Part shown: positions 17,656 through 26,988 of the stretch, one piece after another
How positions within the stretch are numbered: position 1 is the stretch's first letter
Layout: every line of letters starts with the position of its first letter
From: Nevskia soli DSM 19509
Lineage (GTDB): Bacteria > Pseudomonadota > Gammaproteobacteria > Nevskiales > Nevskiaceae
NCBI RefSeq assembly: GCF_000711955.1
Contig: NZ_KL544000.1
Span: 1-64,000 of the forward strand
Length of the DNA: 64,000 nucleotides
Direction of reading: 5' to 3'
Notes under the pieces: model-generated
What the model saw: the letters and a program-made list of their open reading frames with translations, nothing else
Told to the model about the DNA's origin: nothing
Database searches by the model: none
Program-made: the position numbers and the translations under genes

Positions 17656-19611
17656 ATGGACATCTGGTCGATCTTCCTGGCTGTGCCGCTTTTCATACGC
17701 GTCATCGTGGGCGTGTTGCTGGCCGTCTACCTGATCTACGTTTCCAGGGTTGTCGTCTTCATCGGCAATGACTCCATGGGCATCGTCGAAAAGATCTGGA
17801 GCCTGCGCGGCTCGGTGCGCGACGGCTTCATCTCGCTCGACGGTTCGGCCGGCTTCCAGCCGGAGGTGCTGCGCGGCGGCATCCACTTCTTCATGCCGTT
17901 CCAGTACCGCATCCACGTCAAGTCGCTGCCCACGGTGCCGCAGGGCACCATCGGCTACGTCTTCGCCCGCAGCGGCCAGCCGCTGTATCCGGGCCAGGCC
18001 CTGGCCTCGCTGCCGCAGGATGTTTCCTTCGAGGACGTGCGCGGCTTCATCATGGGCGGCGGCCAGCGCGGCCCGCAGCGGCAGATCCTGCGCGAGGGTG
18101 TCTACGCCATCAACACGGCGCAGTTCGTGATCCTCACCAGCGACGGCAACCATGCCGTGCGCCTGTCCGGCGACGAAGCCTCGCTTGAAGAGATGCGCTC
18201 GCGCCTGATGGAGCGCCGCGGCTTCGAGCCGGTGGTGATCCGCGACCAGGAGGATCGCATCGGCGTCGCCACCGTGCACGACGGCCCCTCGCTGGAGCAT
18301 GAGGAGATCATCGCGCCCAGTGTCGGCACCGATGCGCGCGACCCGGAGACCTATCACAACTGCTTCCAGGACCCGGAAAACTTCCTGCGCGCCGGCGGTC
18401 GCCGCGGCCGCCAGGAGCAGGTGCTGGTGGAAGGCACCTACTTCATCAACCGCCTGTTCGCCACCATCGACCTGCAACCCAAGACGGTGATCGAGATCGG
18501 CAAGGTGGGCGTGGTGGTGTCCTATACCGGCCCGCGCGGCAACGACCTCACCGGTACCGAGTACAAGCATGGTGAACTGGTGGAGTCCGGCAAGCGCGGC
18601 GTGTGGAGCCGCGCCCTGCAGCCCGGCAAGTACGCGCTGAATCCCTATGGCGTGAAAGTGATCCAGGTGCCTACCACCAACTTCGTGCTGCGCTGGATCG
18701 AGGGGCGCAGCGAGGAGCACGGCTTCGACGAGAACCTGTCGGAAATCCGCCTCATCACCCGCGATGCCTTCGAGCCGGTGCTGCCGCTGTCCATCGTGCT
18801 GCACATCGCCTATGAGGACGCGCCCATGGTGGTGCAGCAATTCGCCGACCTGCGCCTGCTGGTCGAACAGACGCTGGACCCGATGGTCTCCGCCTACTTC
18901 AAGGACACGGCACAGGGCTGCACCCTGATCGAGCTGGTGTCCAAGCGCGCCGAGATCCAGGCCCATGCGGTCAAGGCCATGGCCGAGCGCTTCAAGAAAT
19001 ACAGACTCAATCTGATGGAGGTGATGATCGGCACGCCGCGCCCGGCCCAGGGCGACGTGCACATCGCCACCATCCTCGACCAGCTACGCTTCCGCCAGGT
19101 GGCGGAGGAAAAGGTCGTCACCTACGAGAACCAGCGCAAGGCCGCGGACAAGGAGCGCGAGCTGCGCCAGGCCGAGGCCATCGCCGCCGCCCAGGGCGAC
19201 CTGACCCGCTCCTCGGTGGAGATCAAGATCGCCGAGAACAAGGGTTCCGCCCAGCTCGCCGCGCGCCAGCGTGACGCCGACGGCGTGCGCGTCACCGCCG
19301 CCGCCAACGCCGAGCGCATCCGCGTCGAGGGTATCGCCGAGGCCGACCGCATCGCGGCGGTGGGCGAGGCGCAGGCCCGCTCGGTCAAGGCCCAGGTCAA
19401 TGCCTTCGGCGGCCCGGAGTTCCAGCTGAAGAAGGAACTGGCGCAGATTCTCGAAGCCGCCATCCGCGACTCCAAGAATCCCCTGGTGCCGCAGGTGGTC
19501 ATCGGCCAGCAGGCGGACGGGCGCGGCGGCAACGCCGTCGACGCGCTGCTCGGCATGCTGTTGAGCAGCAAGACGCAGCCGGCGGAGACCGCCCGGAGCG
19601 ACGCCCGCTGA
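17656..19611 (+). CDS. SPFH/Band 7 (flotillin-like) membrane protein
   Basis: 651 residues. One N-terminal TM segment (about 10-34) anchors a long SPFH-type region with repeated YFIN / YALNPYG / PGKYALN elements. A coiled-coil, Ala-Glu-rich tail (KAADKERELRQAEAIAAAQGD and beyond, about 495-600) ends in a short variable C-terminus. Such proteins scaffold membrane microdomains and associated proteases. It is longer than typical flotillins because of an added middle part (about 150-260). No NfeD-like partner is next to it. Confidence 0.8.
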   Translation: MDIWSIFLAVPLFIRVIVGVLLAVYLIYVSRVVVFIGNDSMGIVEKIWSLRGSVRDGFISLDGSAGFQPEVLRGGIHFFMPFQYRIHVKSLPTVPQGTIGYVFARSGQPLYPGQALASLPQDVSFEDVRGFIMGGGQRGPQRQILREGVYAINTAQFVILTSDGNHAVRLSGDEASLEEMRSRLMERRGFEPVVIRDQEDRIGVATVHDGPSLEHEEIIAPSVGTDARDPETYHNCFQDPENFLRAGGRRGRQEQVLVEGTYFINRLFATIDLQPKTVIEIGKVGVVVSYTGPRGNDLTGTEYKHGELVESGKRGVWSRALQPGKYALNPYGVKVIQVPTTNFVLRWIEGRSEEHGFDENLSEIRLITRDAFEPVLPLSIVLHIAYEDAPMVVQQFADLRLLVEQTLDPMVSAYFKDTAQGCTLIELVSKRAEIQAHAVKAMAERFKKYRLNLMEVMIGTPRPAQGDVHIATILDQLRFRQVAEEKVVTYENQRKAADKERELRQAEAIAAAQGDLTRSSVEIKIAENKGSAQLAARQRDADGVRVTAAANAERIRVEGIAEADRIAAVGEAQARSVKAQVNAFGGPEFQLKKELAQILEAAIRDSKNPLVPQVVIGQQADGRGGNAVDALLGMLLSSKTQPAETARSDAR

Positions 19612-19686
19612 GCCTGCGTTGAGGCGGCTGGTGCGCCGCGCCCGCATGGGCGGCGCACTGGCCTGTTTAGGGGCTAAAATGGCGGC

Positions 19687-19974
19687 ATGAAACGCGTCCT
19701 GTGCCTTGCTGTGCTGCTGACGGCCGCTTCCGGTCCGATGGTTCCGGCGTTTGCCGGCGGCATGGGCACGATCGCGCCGCCCGCCATCAACATCCAGCCG
19801 CGCTATCCGGTGCTTGATCAGAAATGCGTCGATAAATTGAAGGGCGCGGGCGCCAGCACGGCGCGCGCCGCGCACGAGTGCCGCAAGGCCGCCAGCCCCG
19901 GCACGCCGCAACCGCTGGCCCTGCGCGAGCAGAACCAGGCCGCCATCACCCCGCCTCCGCCCGCCAAGCCTTGA
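19687..19974 (+). CDS. Small secreted hypothetical protein
   Basis: 95 residues: a signal peptide ending near AFAGG (24) and a short Pro-rich mature part with two Cys (DQKCVDKLKGAG and AAHECRKA) that may form a disulfide. No family recognised. It overlaps the next gene's start as TTGA, which suggests co-translation, and a hairpin with GC-rich arms lies upstream (19631-19658). Confidence 0.6.
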   Translation: MKRVLCLAVLLTAASGPMVPAFAGGMGTIAPPAINIQPRYPVLDQKCVDKLKGAGASTARAAHECRKAASPGTPQPLALREQNQAAITPPPPAKP

Positions 19975-21506
19975 ACACCGCAGAACCCTTGCGCGCCCTG
20001 CTGGGCGCGCGCTACGTCGAAGACCGTGAGCGCCTCAAGCGCTACGAGATCCCCGAGCGCGGCGAACCCGGCCATACCGATTGCCTGCTGCTGCCGGCCA
20101 GCGCCGCCGAGTTGCAGCAGGTGTTGCGCCTGTGCAACGAAGTCGGCCGCAAGCTGGTGCTGAGCGCCGGCCGCACCGGACTGGTCGAGTCGCAGCGCCC
20201 GGAAGGCGAGACGGTATTGTCGCTGGAAAAGCTCAATCGTCCCCTGCGCTTCGAACTGGCCGATGGCCGCGCCTTCGATTTCCCGGCGCAAGCCAAGCCC
20301 GAAGAGGCCGCCGACGCCCTGGCCAACTGGTGGCGCGGCCTGAACCAGCCCGCGCTCGATGGGGCGAAGCTCGAAGTCGAAGCAGGCCTGGCGGTGGATG
20401 CGGTCAACGAACTGCTGCGCCCGCTGGGCCTGATGTGGCCGATGGAAATGGGCTCCACCAGCGCCGCCACTGTCGGCGCCTGTGTCTCCAACGCTTCCGC
20501 CGGCGCCAATGCCGTCAGCTACGGCACTGCCGCGCACCTGTGCGAAACCGCCTGGGGCTACTGGGGCGACGGCAGCGAGACCGGCCCTTGCAGGGCCGTT
20601 GCCTGGCAGGCGCCGCCGCCGGATCGGCTGGCGATCGATTCCGCCAGCGTGCAGCCGGCCTGGGGCCTGATCGGCAGCCAGGGCCTGTTCGGCGTCGTCA
20701 CGCGCGCGCGCCTGCGCACCTACCCGATTCCGGCGCAGCGTGAAGCGGTGCTGCTGCCGGTGGACGGGATGCCGGCGGCGATGCGCCTGCTCGACGCGGC
20801 GCGCGGCCAGTTCCCCGGCGCCATCGAGGAATTCGAATTCATGAGCCGCCAGTCGCTGCAACTGGTGGAAACGCATCTCGGCGCCGCCTTCCGCTGGCCC
20901 TTCGAGACGCCGCAGATCGATTCACCGTTCTACGTGCTGCTCCAGGTGGAGTCGCGCGACGCCGAGGAAGACCTCGCCGGCCGCCTCTACGACTTCCTGG
21001 CGGACAAACTGCAATGGCCGGCGGAGAAGATCGGCTACGCGCCGCTGCCGCTGCTGAAGAAGCTGCGCCACTCCATCACCGAATCCAGCAATGCGCGCAT
21101 GCGCGTCCTCGGCGGCGGTCGCCTCAGCTTCGACACCGCCACGCCGGTCGCCGTGTTCGGCGACTACCTGGCCGCGCTGGAGCAGGAGTTGCGCGCCGCC
21201 CATCCGGAAGTGGAGTTGATCGCCTTCGGTCACGCCGGCGTCGGCGGCGCCCATTTGCACCTGCTGGGCAGCAAGGAGCAGCCGGTGAAGGCGCACGCCG
21301 CGGAACTGGTCAAGCTGGTGTTCGACGTAACCCTGCGCTTCGGCGGCACCTTTTCCGCCGAGCACGGCATCGGCCCCAAGTGGGCGCGGGAATTCCAGCA
21401 GCGCGCGCCGGCGCAATTACGTGAGGCGTTGGCGGCGGAAAAACACAAACGCGATCCGCGCGGCATTCTGAATCCCCGCAGTTTCGGCCTGGTCGAAACA
21501 GGCTGA
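19971..21506 (+). CDS. FAD-binding oxidoreductase (GlcD/D-lactate dehydrogenase-like)
   Basis: 511 residues of the VAO/PCMH flavoprotein superfamily. LLLPASAAELQQVLRLCNEVGRKLVLSAGRTGL near the N-terminus is the FAD_binding_4 domain, MEMGSTSAATVGACVSNASAGANAVSYGT is the second FAD contact, and GGTFSAEHGIGPKW near 455 with a DPRGILNP ending is the FAD-oxidase C-terminal signature. It likely oxidises a 2-hydroxy acid. The start is assigned to TTG 19971, overlapping the upstream stop (TTGA); sequence before that codon is another gene in a different frame. No clear ribosome site is visible, consistent with coupling. Confidence 0.8.
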   Translation: MNTAEPLRALLGARYVEDRERLKRYEIPERGEPGHTDCLLLPASAAELQQVLRLCNEVGRKLVLSAGRTGLVESQRPEGETVLSLEKLNRPLRFELADGRAFDFPAQAKPEEAADALANWWRGLNQPALDGAKLEVEAGLAVDAVNELLRPLGLMWPMEMGSTSAATVGACVSNASAGANAVSYGTAAHLCETAWGYWGDGSETGPCRAVAWQAPPPDRLAIDSASVQPAWGLIGSQGLFGVVTRARLRTYPIPAQREAVLLPVDGMPAAMRLLDAARGQFPGAIEEFEFMSRQSLQLVETHLGAAFRWPFETPQIDSPFYVLLQVESRDAEEDLAGRLYDFLADKLQWPAEKIGYAPLPLLKKLRHSITESSNARMRVLGGGRLSFDTATPVAVFGDYLAALEQELRAAHPEVELIAFGHAGVGGAHLHLLGSKEQPVKAHAAELVKLVFDVTLRFGGTFSAEHGIGPKWAREFQQRAPAQLREALAAEKHKRDPRGILNPRSFGLVETG

Positions 21507-21578
21507 TTTGTCTCCGGAACCCGGAGCCTCGCTTCCGGGTCTGATGAGCCCTTTTCGTTTCATTCGGTTGTCCGAGTC

Positions 21579-22475
21579 ATGAGCGCCCTGCTGCTACTTT
21601 TCTTCTGCCTGGCCATGGGCATCGCCGTGACGCGCTACGCCAGGCCGCCCGCGGGCCTGGCGCAGAACCTCAACTGGTGGGTGCTGAACATCGCCCTGCC
21701 GGCGCTGGTGCTGGACCTGATTCCGCGCATCCGCTTCGATCCGCACCTGTGGTTCCTGGTGGCGACGATGTGGCTGCTGTTCATCGGCTCCTGGCTGCTG
21801 TTCGCCCTGCTCGGGCCGCGGCTGGGCTGGTCGCGCGGCCGCATCGGCGCGCTGATCCTGGTCGGCGGCCTGGGCAACACCTCCTTCATGGGCTACCCGA
21901 TGATCGAGGCCCTGCGCGGCAAGGAGGGTCTGGGCCTGGCGGTGATCGCCGACCAGGTCGGCAACTTCGTGGCGCTGGCGGTGGGCGGCGTGGCCGTCAC
22001 CGCCGTCTACGCCGGCCGCACCCTGATGCCGGCGGAAGTGCTGCGCCGCATCCTGCTGTTTCCCTCCTTCCTCGCCCTGGTCGGCGGCATCATCGCCGGC
22101 GCCCTCGGCGGCTGGCCCGAGCCGGTGCACCTGGTGCTGGAACGCATCGGTGCCTCGCTGACGCCGCTGGCCCTGTTCTCGGTGGGCCTGCAATTCCGCC
22201 TGCACCTCGGCCGCTCGCAACTCGGCGCGTTGGGCATGGGACTGGGCTGGAAGATGTTCGCCGCGCCGCTGCTGTGCTGGCTGCTCGGCATCGCCACCGG
22301 CGTCAGCGGACTGGTGCTGACGGTGGGGGTACTGCAGGCGGCGATGGCGCCGATGATCTCGGCCGCGATCCTGGCGGAGCAGTACGAGATGGAGCCGGAG
22401 CTGGCGAATACCGTGCTGGGCGCCGGCATCCTGCTGTCGCTGGTGACGGTGCCGCTGGCGAATCTGCTGCTTTAG
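21579..22475 (+). CDS. AEC-family (auxin efflux carrier) permease
   Basis: 298 residues with about ten TM segments, the usual AEC/PIN-like fold. NWWVLNIALPALVL near 31-44, GGLGNTSFMGYPMIEAL near 95-111 and TPLALFSVGLQ near 197-207 are conserved landmarks. Bacterial members export or import malate, malonate and other carboxylates. Lying next to a 2-hydroxyacid-type FAD oxidase, a carboxylate substrate is a reasonable inference. A strong terminator follows at 22503-22532. Confidence 0.87.
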   Translation: MSALLLLFFCLAMGIAVTRYARPPAGLAQNLNWWVLNIALPALVLDLIPRIRFDPHLWFLVATMWLLFIGSWLLFALLGPRLGWSRGRIGALILVGGLGNTSFMGYPMIEALRGKEGLGLAVIADQVGNFVALAVGGVAVTAVYAGRTLMPAEVLRRILLFPSFLALVGGIIAGALGGWPEPVHLVLERIGASLTPLALFSVGLQFRLHLGRSQLGALGMGLGWKMFAAPLLCWLLGIATGVSGLVLTVGVLQAAMAPMISAAILAEQYEMEPELANTVLGAGILLSLVTVPLANLLL

Positions 22476-22499
22476 CGACGACCGCGCCAACCATCAACT

Positions 22500-22590
22500 G
22501 TCATCCCCGCGCAGGCGGGGATCCGGTTTTTTCTTCGCGCTGCGTCCGGGTAGCAAAGGAAACCGGGCCCCCGCCTTCGCGGGGCGACGA
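22500..22590. terminator. Paired palindromic repeat acting as convergent terminators
   Basis: ATCCCCGC-GCAG-GCGGGGAT-CCGG then six T (22503-22532) terminates the plus-strand permease gene. A second hairpin with GCCCCCGC/GCGGGGC arms lies near 22567-22585 on the rimO side, and AAACCGGG near 22559 pairs with CCGGTTTT. The unit looks like a dispersed palindromic repeat recruited between convergent genes. Confidence 0.75.
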
Positions 22591-22595
22591 TGAAC

Positions 22596-23963
22596 CTAGC
22601 TGACGAGCTTGGCGTACAGGTCGTGCGTATCGGCGCGCACCACCTTCGCCTGCACCCGCTGCCCCGGCATCGGCTTGAGCTTGCCCTCGATGTAGACCTT
22701 GCCGTCGATCTCCGGCGCGTCCGCCCAGGAGCGGCCGACCACGCCCTTGGGCGTGACTTCGTCGATCAGCACTTCCAGCGTCTTGCCGACCTTGGCCTTG
22801 AGCTTGGCGGCGCTGATCACGGCCTGCTTCTGCATGAAGCGGGCGAGGCGCTCTTCCTTCACTTCCTCCGGCACGGCGCCGGCCAGCAGGTTGGCGGTGG
22901 CGCCTTCGACCGGCGAATACTTGAAGCAGCCGACGCGGTCGAGTTGCGCCTCGTCGAGCCAGTCCAGCAGGATCTGGAAGTCTTCCTCGGTCTCGCCGGG
23001 GAAGCCGGTGATGAAGGTACTGCGCACGGTGATGTCCGGGCAGATCGCGCGCCAGGCTTCGAGCCGGCGCAGCGTGTTCTCCGCGGCGGCGGGGCGCTTC
23101 ATCGCCTTCAGCACCTTGGGGCTGGCGTGCTGGAAGGGCACGTCCAGGTACGGCAGGATCAGGCCCTCGGCCATCAGGGCGATGATCTCGTCGACGTGCG
23201 GATACGGGTAGACGTAGTGCAGCCGCACCCAGGCGCCGAGCGAGCCGAGGCCGCGGCACAGGTCGAGCATGCGCGTCTCGTATTCGCGGTCGCGCCAGGA
23301 TTTCTTCACGTACTTCAGGTCGGCGCCGTAGGCGCTGGTGTCCTGCGAGATCACCAGCAGTTCCTGCACGCCGGACTTGACCAGCTTCTCCGCCTCGATC
23401 AGCACCGAGTCCACCGTGCGCGAGGCCAGCTTGCCGCGCATCGAGGGGATGATGCAGAAGCTGCACTTGTGGTTGCAGCCCTCGGCGATCTTCAGGTAGG
23501 CGTAGTGCTTCGGCGTCAGCTTGATGCCCTGCGGCGGCAGCAGGTCAAGGAAGGGATCGTGCTGCGGCGGCACCGCCGCGTGTACCGCGTCCATCACGCC
23601 CTTGTAGTCCTGCGGGCCGGTGATCGACAGCACTTCGGGGAATTTGTCCCGGATCAGGCCGGATTTGGCGCCGAGGCAGCCGGTGACGATGACCTTGCCG
23701 TTCTCGTTGAGCGCCTCGCCGATGGCGTCCAGCGACTCCTCCACCGCCGAGTCGATGAAGCCGCAGGTATTCACCACCACCACGTCGGCCGCGCTGTAAC
23801 TTGGCACGGTCTGGTAGCCCTCGGCGCGCAGCTGGGTCAGGATCCGTTCCGAATCGACCAGGGCCTTGGGGCAGCCGAGCGAGACGAAACCGATCTTGGG
23901 CGCGGTCTGCGGGGCAGCGGGTGCCGGCTTCTTGCGGCGGGGGGATGCGGCGGGGGAGGGCAT
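22596..23963 (-). CDS. rimO: Ribosomal protein S12 methylthiotransferase
   Basis: 455 residues, radical-SAM methylthiotransferase. The N-terminal UPF0004 domain has Cys31, Cys67 and Cys96 (SLGCPK, NTCGFI, TGCLGA). The SAM cluster is C163-x3-C167-x2-C170 in EGCNHKCSFC, and a TRAM domain closes the protein (TLEVLIDE to the end). It adds a methylthio group to Asp of ribosomal protein S12. A Pro/Lys-rich N-terminal leader of about 20 residues is longer than in E. coli. It stands alone and converges on the AEC gene. Confidence 0.97.
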   Translation of the reverse strand: MPSPAASPRRKKPAPAAPQTAPKIGFVSLGCPKALVDSERILTQLRAEGYQTVPSYSAADVVVVNTCGFIDSAVEESLDAIGEALNENGKVIVTGCLGAKSGLIRDKFPEVLSITGPQDYKGVMDAVHAAVPPQHDPFLDLLPPQGIKLTPKHYAYLKIAEGCNHKCSFCIIPSMRGKLASRTVDSVLIEAEKLVKSGVQELLVISQDTSAYGADLKYVKKSWRDREYETRMLDLCRGLGSLGAWVRLHYVYPYPHVDEIIALMAEGLILPYLDVPFQHASPKVLKAMKRPAAAENTLRRLEAWRAICPDITVRSTFITGFPGETEEDFQILLDWLDEAQLDRVGCFKYSPVEGATANLLAGAVPEEVKEERLARFMQKQAVISAAKLKAKVGKTLEVLIDEVTPKGVVGRSWADAPEIDGKVYIEGKLKPMPGQRVQAKVVRADTHDLYAKLVS

Positions 23964-24250
23964 GGCGCGATACAGCAGGCTCTAAAGGCGCATTTTACCG
24001 CGCCGGGCCGCGCGCCGTACGGCCGTCCGCCGGCCGGCCTGCTGCTTTTCCGGCGGGAATCCAGCCTCCATGGTTTTCTGGCCGGCGCTGCCGGAATCCA
24101 TGGCGCTCCTCCACTGCATCTAAATTGCACGTCTTCCGGGCCGGCGGCCCGCCCGCCCCGCCGCCTGGCCGGACTTATGGACGCTTATCCCGGCCGCTAC
24201 ACTAACCCCTCACCGATGCGGCGCACATCGCTTTTGCTCAAGGACGGATC

Positions 24251-26368
24251 ATGAAGATTTTCCTGTGGATCGTCGGCTCCCTGCTGGCAGCCCTGGTCTT
24301 GCTGTCCCTGGCGGTGTCGCTGCTGTTCGACGCCAACAGCTTCCGCGCCCGCATCAGCGCCGAGGTGGACAGCTCGATCCACCGCCAGCTGACCATCGGC
24401 GACATCCACGTCAGCCTGTTTCCCACCCTGGGCGCGCGCGTCAAGGATGCGAAGCTGAGCAATGCCGCCGGCTTCGGCGAAGAGCCGATGGCCGAGGTCG
24501 GCGAGGCCGAGGTGGGCATCCGCATCCTGCCGTTGTTGCTGCATCGCCGTGCCGACATTTCCAGCATCACCCTCAAGGACCTGAAGCTCAACCTGCTCAA
24601 GCAGGCGGACGGCAAGAGCAACTGGGACGACCTCACCAGCCCCGAGAAGCCGGCGCAGCCGCAGCAGCCGGGCCAGAAGCCGTCCCCGCCGCCACAGAAG
24701 CAGGGCGGTGGCGAGCTGCACATCGGCGGCATCGACATCGACAACGCCAACATCGGTTATGTCGACCAGCAGGCGAAGAAGTCCTATGCCCTGAGCAAGT
24801 TCAAGCTCAAGACCGGCACCGTCGGCCCCGGCAAGCCGTTCGACTTCAAGCTGGCCTTCAGCGCCGTCCTGGCCGATCCGGCGGTGAACGCGGACGTGGA
24901 AGCCTCCACCAAATTCATGTTCGACGAGACGAACAGGCTGTTCGACGCGCAGGATCTCGAGGCCAGCGTCGCCGCCACGGGCAATGCGGTCCCCGGCGGC
25001 AAGCAGAACCTGAAGCTCTCCGGCAGCGTCCACTTCGACGGCGACAAGGGCACCTTCAAACTCGCCGACGGCAAGCTGTCCCTGGCCAATATCGTCGCCG
25101 CCATCACGCTCGACGGCAGCGGCTTCGACGGCGACGGCGGGCATGTCACCGGCCCGCTCAGCATCGCCGCCTTCAATCCGCGCGAGACCTTCAAGTCGCT
25201 GGGCATCGAGGCGCCTGCCACGGCGGACAGCGCGGTGCTGCAACAGGCCAGCCTCAACGCCACCATCGACGCGGTGAAAGGCAATGCACGTATCAACAAT
25301 CTGATCCTGAAGCTCGACCAAAGCACCCTGACCGGCTCCGCCGGCCTGGTCAGCCCGGGCAGCAACGGCATCCAGTTCGCCTTCAAGCTCGACCAGATCG
25401 ATGTCGACCGCTACATGGCCCCGGCCTCGCGCAACCCGGTCGCGCCAAAGGGCACCAGCAAGCCGGGCGAGGGTGACAACACGCCGCTGCCGCTGAACAA
25501 GCTCGACGGCATCACGGCCAACGGCACCCTCGACATCGGCAAGCTCAAGCTGAAGAACCTCAACCTCGCCAACGCGCAGCTGAAGGTGGCCATGGCCAAG
25601 GGCGCGCAGAAGAACATCAACCTCGGCGCCAGCCTTTACGGCGGCTCGCTCGCGTCCGCCACGCGCATCGGCCCCGGCGCGCGTCCGGCCCTGGCGCAGA
25701 CCCTCAAGCTGGCTTCGATCAGCGCCGGCCCGCTGCTGCTGGACTTCATGGGCAAGGACTACGTCAGCGGCAACGGCAACTTCGCGCTGGACGTCACCAG
25801 CGCCGGCAACACCGTGAGCGAGCTGAAGCGCGCGCTCAACGGCAACGTCTCCTTCGCTCTGCAGAACGGCGCCGTGAAAGGTTTCAACCTGGCCCAGATC
25901 ATACGCCAGGCCCAGGCCCTATACGGCGGTCAGCAGCCCGAGCAGAGCGGCTCCTCGCAGCAGACCGACTTCACCACCATGAGCGCCAGCGGCAAGATCA
26001 GCAACGGCGTGCTGCACTCCGATGATCTCAATGCCGCCAGCCCGCTGCTGCGCCTCAGCGGCGCCGGCCAGGTCGACCTGGTCAACAGCACCCTCGACTA
26101 CACCGCCAGGCCCACCGTGGTGAACACCGCCACCGGCCAGGGTGGCAAGGAACTGGCCAACCTGCAGGGCGTGGTCATTCCCGTGCGCGTGTCCGGTCCC
26201 TTCAGTGCGCCCAAGTACCAGATCGACGTCGCCGCCGCCCTGCAGCAGCAGGCGGTGCAGAAACTGACGCAGAAGCTGGGCGGCCAGAAGGGCAACGACA
26301 TCGTCAATGCCCTGCAGGGTCTGTTCGGCAAGAAGAAGCAGGAGCAGCAGCCCGCGCCGAAGCCTTGA
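24251..26368 (+). CDS. AsmA-family envelope protein
   Basis: 705 residues. One N-terminal TM anchor (about 4-26) is followed by the AsmA opening (FDANSFRARISAEVDSSIHRQLTIGDIHVSLFPTLGARVKDAKLSN), a Pro/Gln-rich linker near 137-158, and a long beta-rich body ending in the AsmA C-terminal pattern (GNGNFALDVTSAGNTVSELKRALNGNVSFALQNGAVKGFNLA near 500-545). AsmA relatives are thought to span the periplasm and carry phospholipid to the outer membrane. The gene leads a tightly coupled run: its stop overlaps the next start (TGATG). Confidence 0.9.
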   Translation: MKIFLWIVGSLLAALVLLSLAVSLLFDANSFRARISAEVDSSIHRQLTIGDIHVSLFPTLGARVKDAKLSNAAGFGEEPMAEVGEAEVGIRILPLLLHRRADISSITLKDLKLNLLKQADGKSNWDDLTSPEKPAQPQQPGQKPSPPPQKQGGGELHIGGIDIDNANIGYVDQQAKKSYALSKFKLKTGTVGPGKPFDFKLAFSAVLADPAVNADVEASTKFMFDETNRLFDAQDLEASVAATGNAVPGGKQNLKLSGSVHFDGDKGTFKLADGKLSLANIVAAITLDGSGFDGDGGHVTGPLSIAAFNPRETFKSLGIEAPATADSAVLQQASLNATIDAVKGNARINNLILKLDQSTLTGSAGLVSPGSNGIQFAFKLDQIDVDRYMAPASRNPVAPKGTSKPGEGDNTPLPLNKLDGITANGTLDIGKLKLKNLNLANAQLKVAMAKGAQKNINLGASLYGGSLASATRIGPGARPALAQTLKLASISAGPLLLDFMGKDYVSGNGNFALDVTSAGNTVSELKRALNGNVSFALQNGAVKGFNLAQIIRQAQALYGGQQPEQSGSSQQTDFTTMSASGKISNGVLHSDDLNAASPLLRLSGAGQVDLVNSTLDYTARPTVVNTATGQGGKELANLQGVVIPVRVSGPFSAPKYQIDVAAALQQQAVQKLTQKLGGQKGNDIVNALQGLFGKKKQEQQPAPKP

Positions 26369-26988
26369 TGTCATTTCCTTCGAAGCGGGCGGAAGCGACT
26401 TGGGCCGGCGCAGGGCTGTGCCTTGCGCCGGCCTTGCTCGCTTGCGCATGCCCAGCCTCCGCCGCGGAAATCCAGTCCCTCCATGTCGCGCATGACGGCG
26501 CGCGCTATCACGTCGAAATGGAAGTGAAGCTGCAGGCCCCGTCCGCCGCGTCCTACGCGGTATTCGCCACGCCCGGCGATCTGCCGAAGATCAACCCGGC
26601 GGTGCAGCAGGTGCGGGTCATCGAGCATCGCGGCGATGAACAGGCGCGTGTCTACACCGAGGTGCGGGTCTGCGCGCTGTTCTACTGCAAGCTGCTGCAC
26701 CAGGTGCAGGACATGCGCTACGCCGCGCGTCCGGACGGCGGCGACCTGCATGCCGAGGTGCTGCCCGCGCAGAGCGACTTCAGCTACGGCCGCGCCGACT
26801 GGCGCTTTCGTCCCGACGGCGCCGCCACCCATCTGCATTTCAGTGCCGAACTGGAGCCGGCCTTCTGGGTGCCGCCGCTGATCGGCCCCTGGCTGGTCGA
26901 GCGCTCGCTGCGCGAGGAAGCGCAGCGCACCTCCGCCGGTATCGAGCAGCTCGCCGGCCTGCCGGCCGCAAGCGGTGCGACGCCATGA
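26368..26988 (+). CDS. Secreted SRPBCC/START-like protein
   Basis: 206 residues from the ATG at 26368, which overlaps the asmA stop (TGATG). A signal peptide ends near CPASAAEI (33). The body, with PSAASYAVFATPGDLPKINPAVQQVRVIEH and a YCKLLHQVQDMRYAARPDGGDLHAEVLP strand series, fits a polyketide-cyclase/START-like lipid-binding fold. Placed between asmA and mutY with overlaps at both ends. A link to lipid handling with AsmA is inference. Confidence 0.72.
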   Translation: MSFPSKRAEATWAGAGLCLAPALLACACPASAAEIQSLHVAHDGARYHVEMEVKLQAPSAASYAVFATPGDLPKINPAVQQVRVIEHRGDEQARVYTEVRVCALFYCKLLHQVQDMRYAARPDGGDLHAEVLPAQSDFSYGRADWRFRPDGAATHLHFSAELEPAFWVPPLIGPWLVERSLREEAQRTSAGIEQLAGLPAASGATP

